NCBI GenBank assembly: GCA_003230535.1
Contig: QIEW01000431.1
Coordinates: forward strand, 1-5,105
Length of the DNA: 5,105 bases
Source: a bacterium
Lineage (GTDB): Bacteria; SZUA-182; SZUA-191
Direction of reading: 5' to 3'
A program made the translations under genes and the position numbers. Below, piece by piece: positions 4,167 to 5,105 of the stretch (the stretch's first letter is position 1; every line of letters starts with the position of its first letter). The notes under the pieces are model-generated. The model saw nothing but the letters and a program-made list of their open reading frames with translations, was not told the origin of the DNA and ran no database searches.

Positions 4167-5105
4167 ATGTCAAAAACCAGATTTAATGTGGCCTTGGCCG
4201 GTAATCCTAATGCCGGTAAAACCGCTGTCTTTAACCATCTCACCGGAGCTCGTCAACGGGTTACTAATTATCCCGGGGTAACGGTGGAGAAAAAAGAAGG
4301 ATTTTTTACTCATAGAGACTGATCTACCGGGCACTTATAGTCTCACCGCTTATTCTTTGGAGGAGATTGTCGCCCGAAATTTTATCTTAAATGACCGGCC
4401 CCAGGTGGTAGTGAACATTGTCGATGCCACCAACCTGGAGAGAAATCTTTATTTGACAATCCAGCTCCTGGAATTAAACATCCCGGTGGTAATAGGTCTC
4501 AATATGTTCGATCTGGCCAAAGCCCGCGGAATAAAGATTGATGTAACCAAGCTGTCCGAGTTGCTGGGAGTTCCGGTAGTGCCCACCGTAGCCATAACCG
4601 GCGAGGGATTGTTGGGGCTGCTTTCTGAGACGATCCTGGTTGCCCAGGAGATGACCGCCGCCCATTCGGCGAGGATAGATTACGGCGAGGAACTAGAGGA
4701 AGAAATAGCCAAACTCCAGCAAGCCATAGAGCAGGATCAGACACTTTGTTCCAAATATAATCCCCGCTGGTTAGCGGTAAAGCTGCTGGAGAAAGACACC
4801 GCTCTTACCCGGCAAATAAATAAAGATAGTTTAACAGCCGCCCGGATACTGGAGCAGGCAGCTATAAGCCATAAGCATCTACAGCGTATTTTCGGAGACG
4901 ATCCGGAAACTATAATTGTAGAGAAGCGCTATGGCTTTGTTGAAGGAGCCTACTATGAGACGGTGCAGGTTACGCCTCAAGAACGGGCTGATATTTCAGA
5001 GCATATCGACCGCTTCCTCACTCACCGCACCTTCAGCCTGCCAATTTTTGTGGCGCTGATGTGGCTGGTGTATCAGGCGGCCTTTGTGCTGACGGAAGCG
5101 CCGAC
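4167..5105 (+). pseudogene. feoB: feoB, ferrous iron permease, frame-broken in the G domain and cut by the window end
   Basis: FeoB couples an N-terminal GTPase domain to an inner-membrane channel for ferrous iron. From ATG 4167 the frame encodes 51 residues with G1 G-N-P-N-A-G-K-T (12-19) and the G2 region V-T-V-E-K-K-E-G (Thr39), then stops at TGA 4320-4322. The +1 frame continues from G3 D-L-P-G (4321-4332) without a stop for 261 codons to the window end: Y-S-L-T-A-Y-S, V-V-N-I-V-D-A-T-N-L-E-R-N, G4 N-M-F-D, V-A-I-T-G-E-G, the helical domain, R-Y-G-F-V-E-G, and the first membrane helix (S-L-P-I-F-V-A-L-M-W-L-V). FeoB proteins usually have 12 residues between E-G and D-L-P-G; here there are 19 bases, so about 17 are missing. 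No Shine-Dalgarno sequence is evident before the ATG. The gene is probably a recent pseudogene; assembly error is the alternative. It cannot make intact FeoB as written. Confidence 0.88.

Noticed and set aside
4287-4322. Programmed frameshifting in feoB at A6-G or T6
   Set aside because: The A-run is in the wrong phase for a -1 slippery heptamer, and a +1 shift is needed. Even after shifting, the G domain would lack about six residues, so deletion is the simpler reading.

Overview
The window reads as chromosomal DNA from an anaerobic or microaerophilic bacterium. It carries a ferrous-iron uptake cluster (fur, feoA, feoB) on the plus strand and two secreted right-handed beta-helix proteins on the minus strand. 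Spacers are AT-rich and contain many short palindromes, tandem duplications and a MITE-like element, as is common in uncultivated environmental lineages. I cannot name the species or phylum from the sequence.

Layout. Positions 1-401 hold no complete gene. They contain a possible start of a leftward gene at the edge (24 to 1, with promoter-like boxes) and a mosaic of small repeats. Positions 402-2440 (minus strand) hold two adjacent paralogous genes, 8 bases apart, for exported parallel beta-helix (NosD/pectate-lyase-like) proteins. They are read from a strong promoter at 2475-2503. Positions 2441-2933 form the divergent spacer. It has a second good promoter pointing right (2618-2646), a hairpin plus T-run (2745-2767) and two related palindromes. 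A Fur-family regulator follows (2934-3371), then a repeat-filled spacer (3433-3659) with a 9-bp tandem repeat and three repeat-family hairpins or dispersed-repeat copies. feoA follows (3660-3884), then a roughly 280-base spacer with a MITE-like element (3947-4079). The first part of feoB runs from 4167 to the window end, which falls in its first membrane segment.

How the genes relate. FeoB is the GTPase-coupled ferrous-iron permease of the inner membrane, FeoA is its small SH3-like cytoplasmic partner, and Fur is the usual iron-responsive repressor of such loci. The main observation is that two of these three genes look damaged. In fur, a 7-bp tandem duplication near the 3' end shifts the frame exactly where the second zinc CxxC should be; removing one copy restores Gly-Tyr-Cys-Arg-Gly-Cys-Asn. 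In feoB, the G domain is broken between the G2 and G3 motifs by a frameshift together with a net loss of about 17 bases relative to the normal spacing, while the rest of the gene stays open and well conserved. feoA is intact. This suggests recent decay of an iron-uptake locus, switching by slippage in the case of fur, or assembly errors. Several other recent-looking short duplications (9-bp x3, 12-bp x2) support a slippage-prone region.
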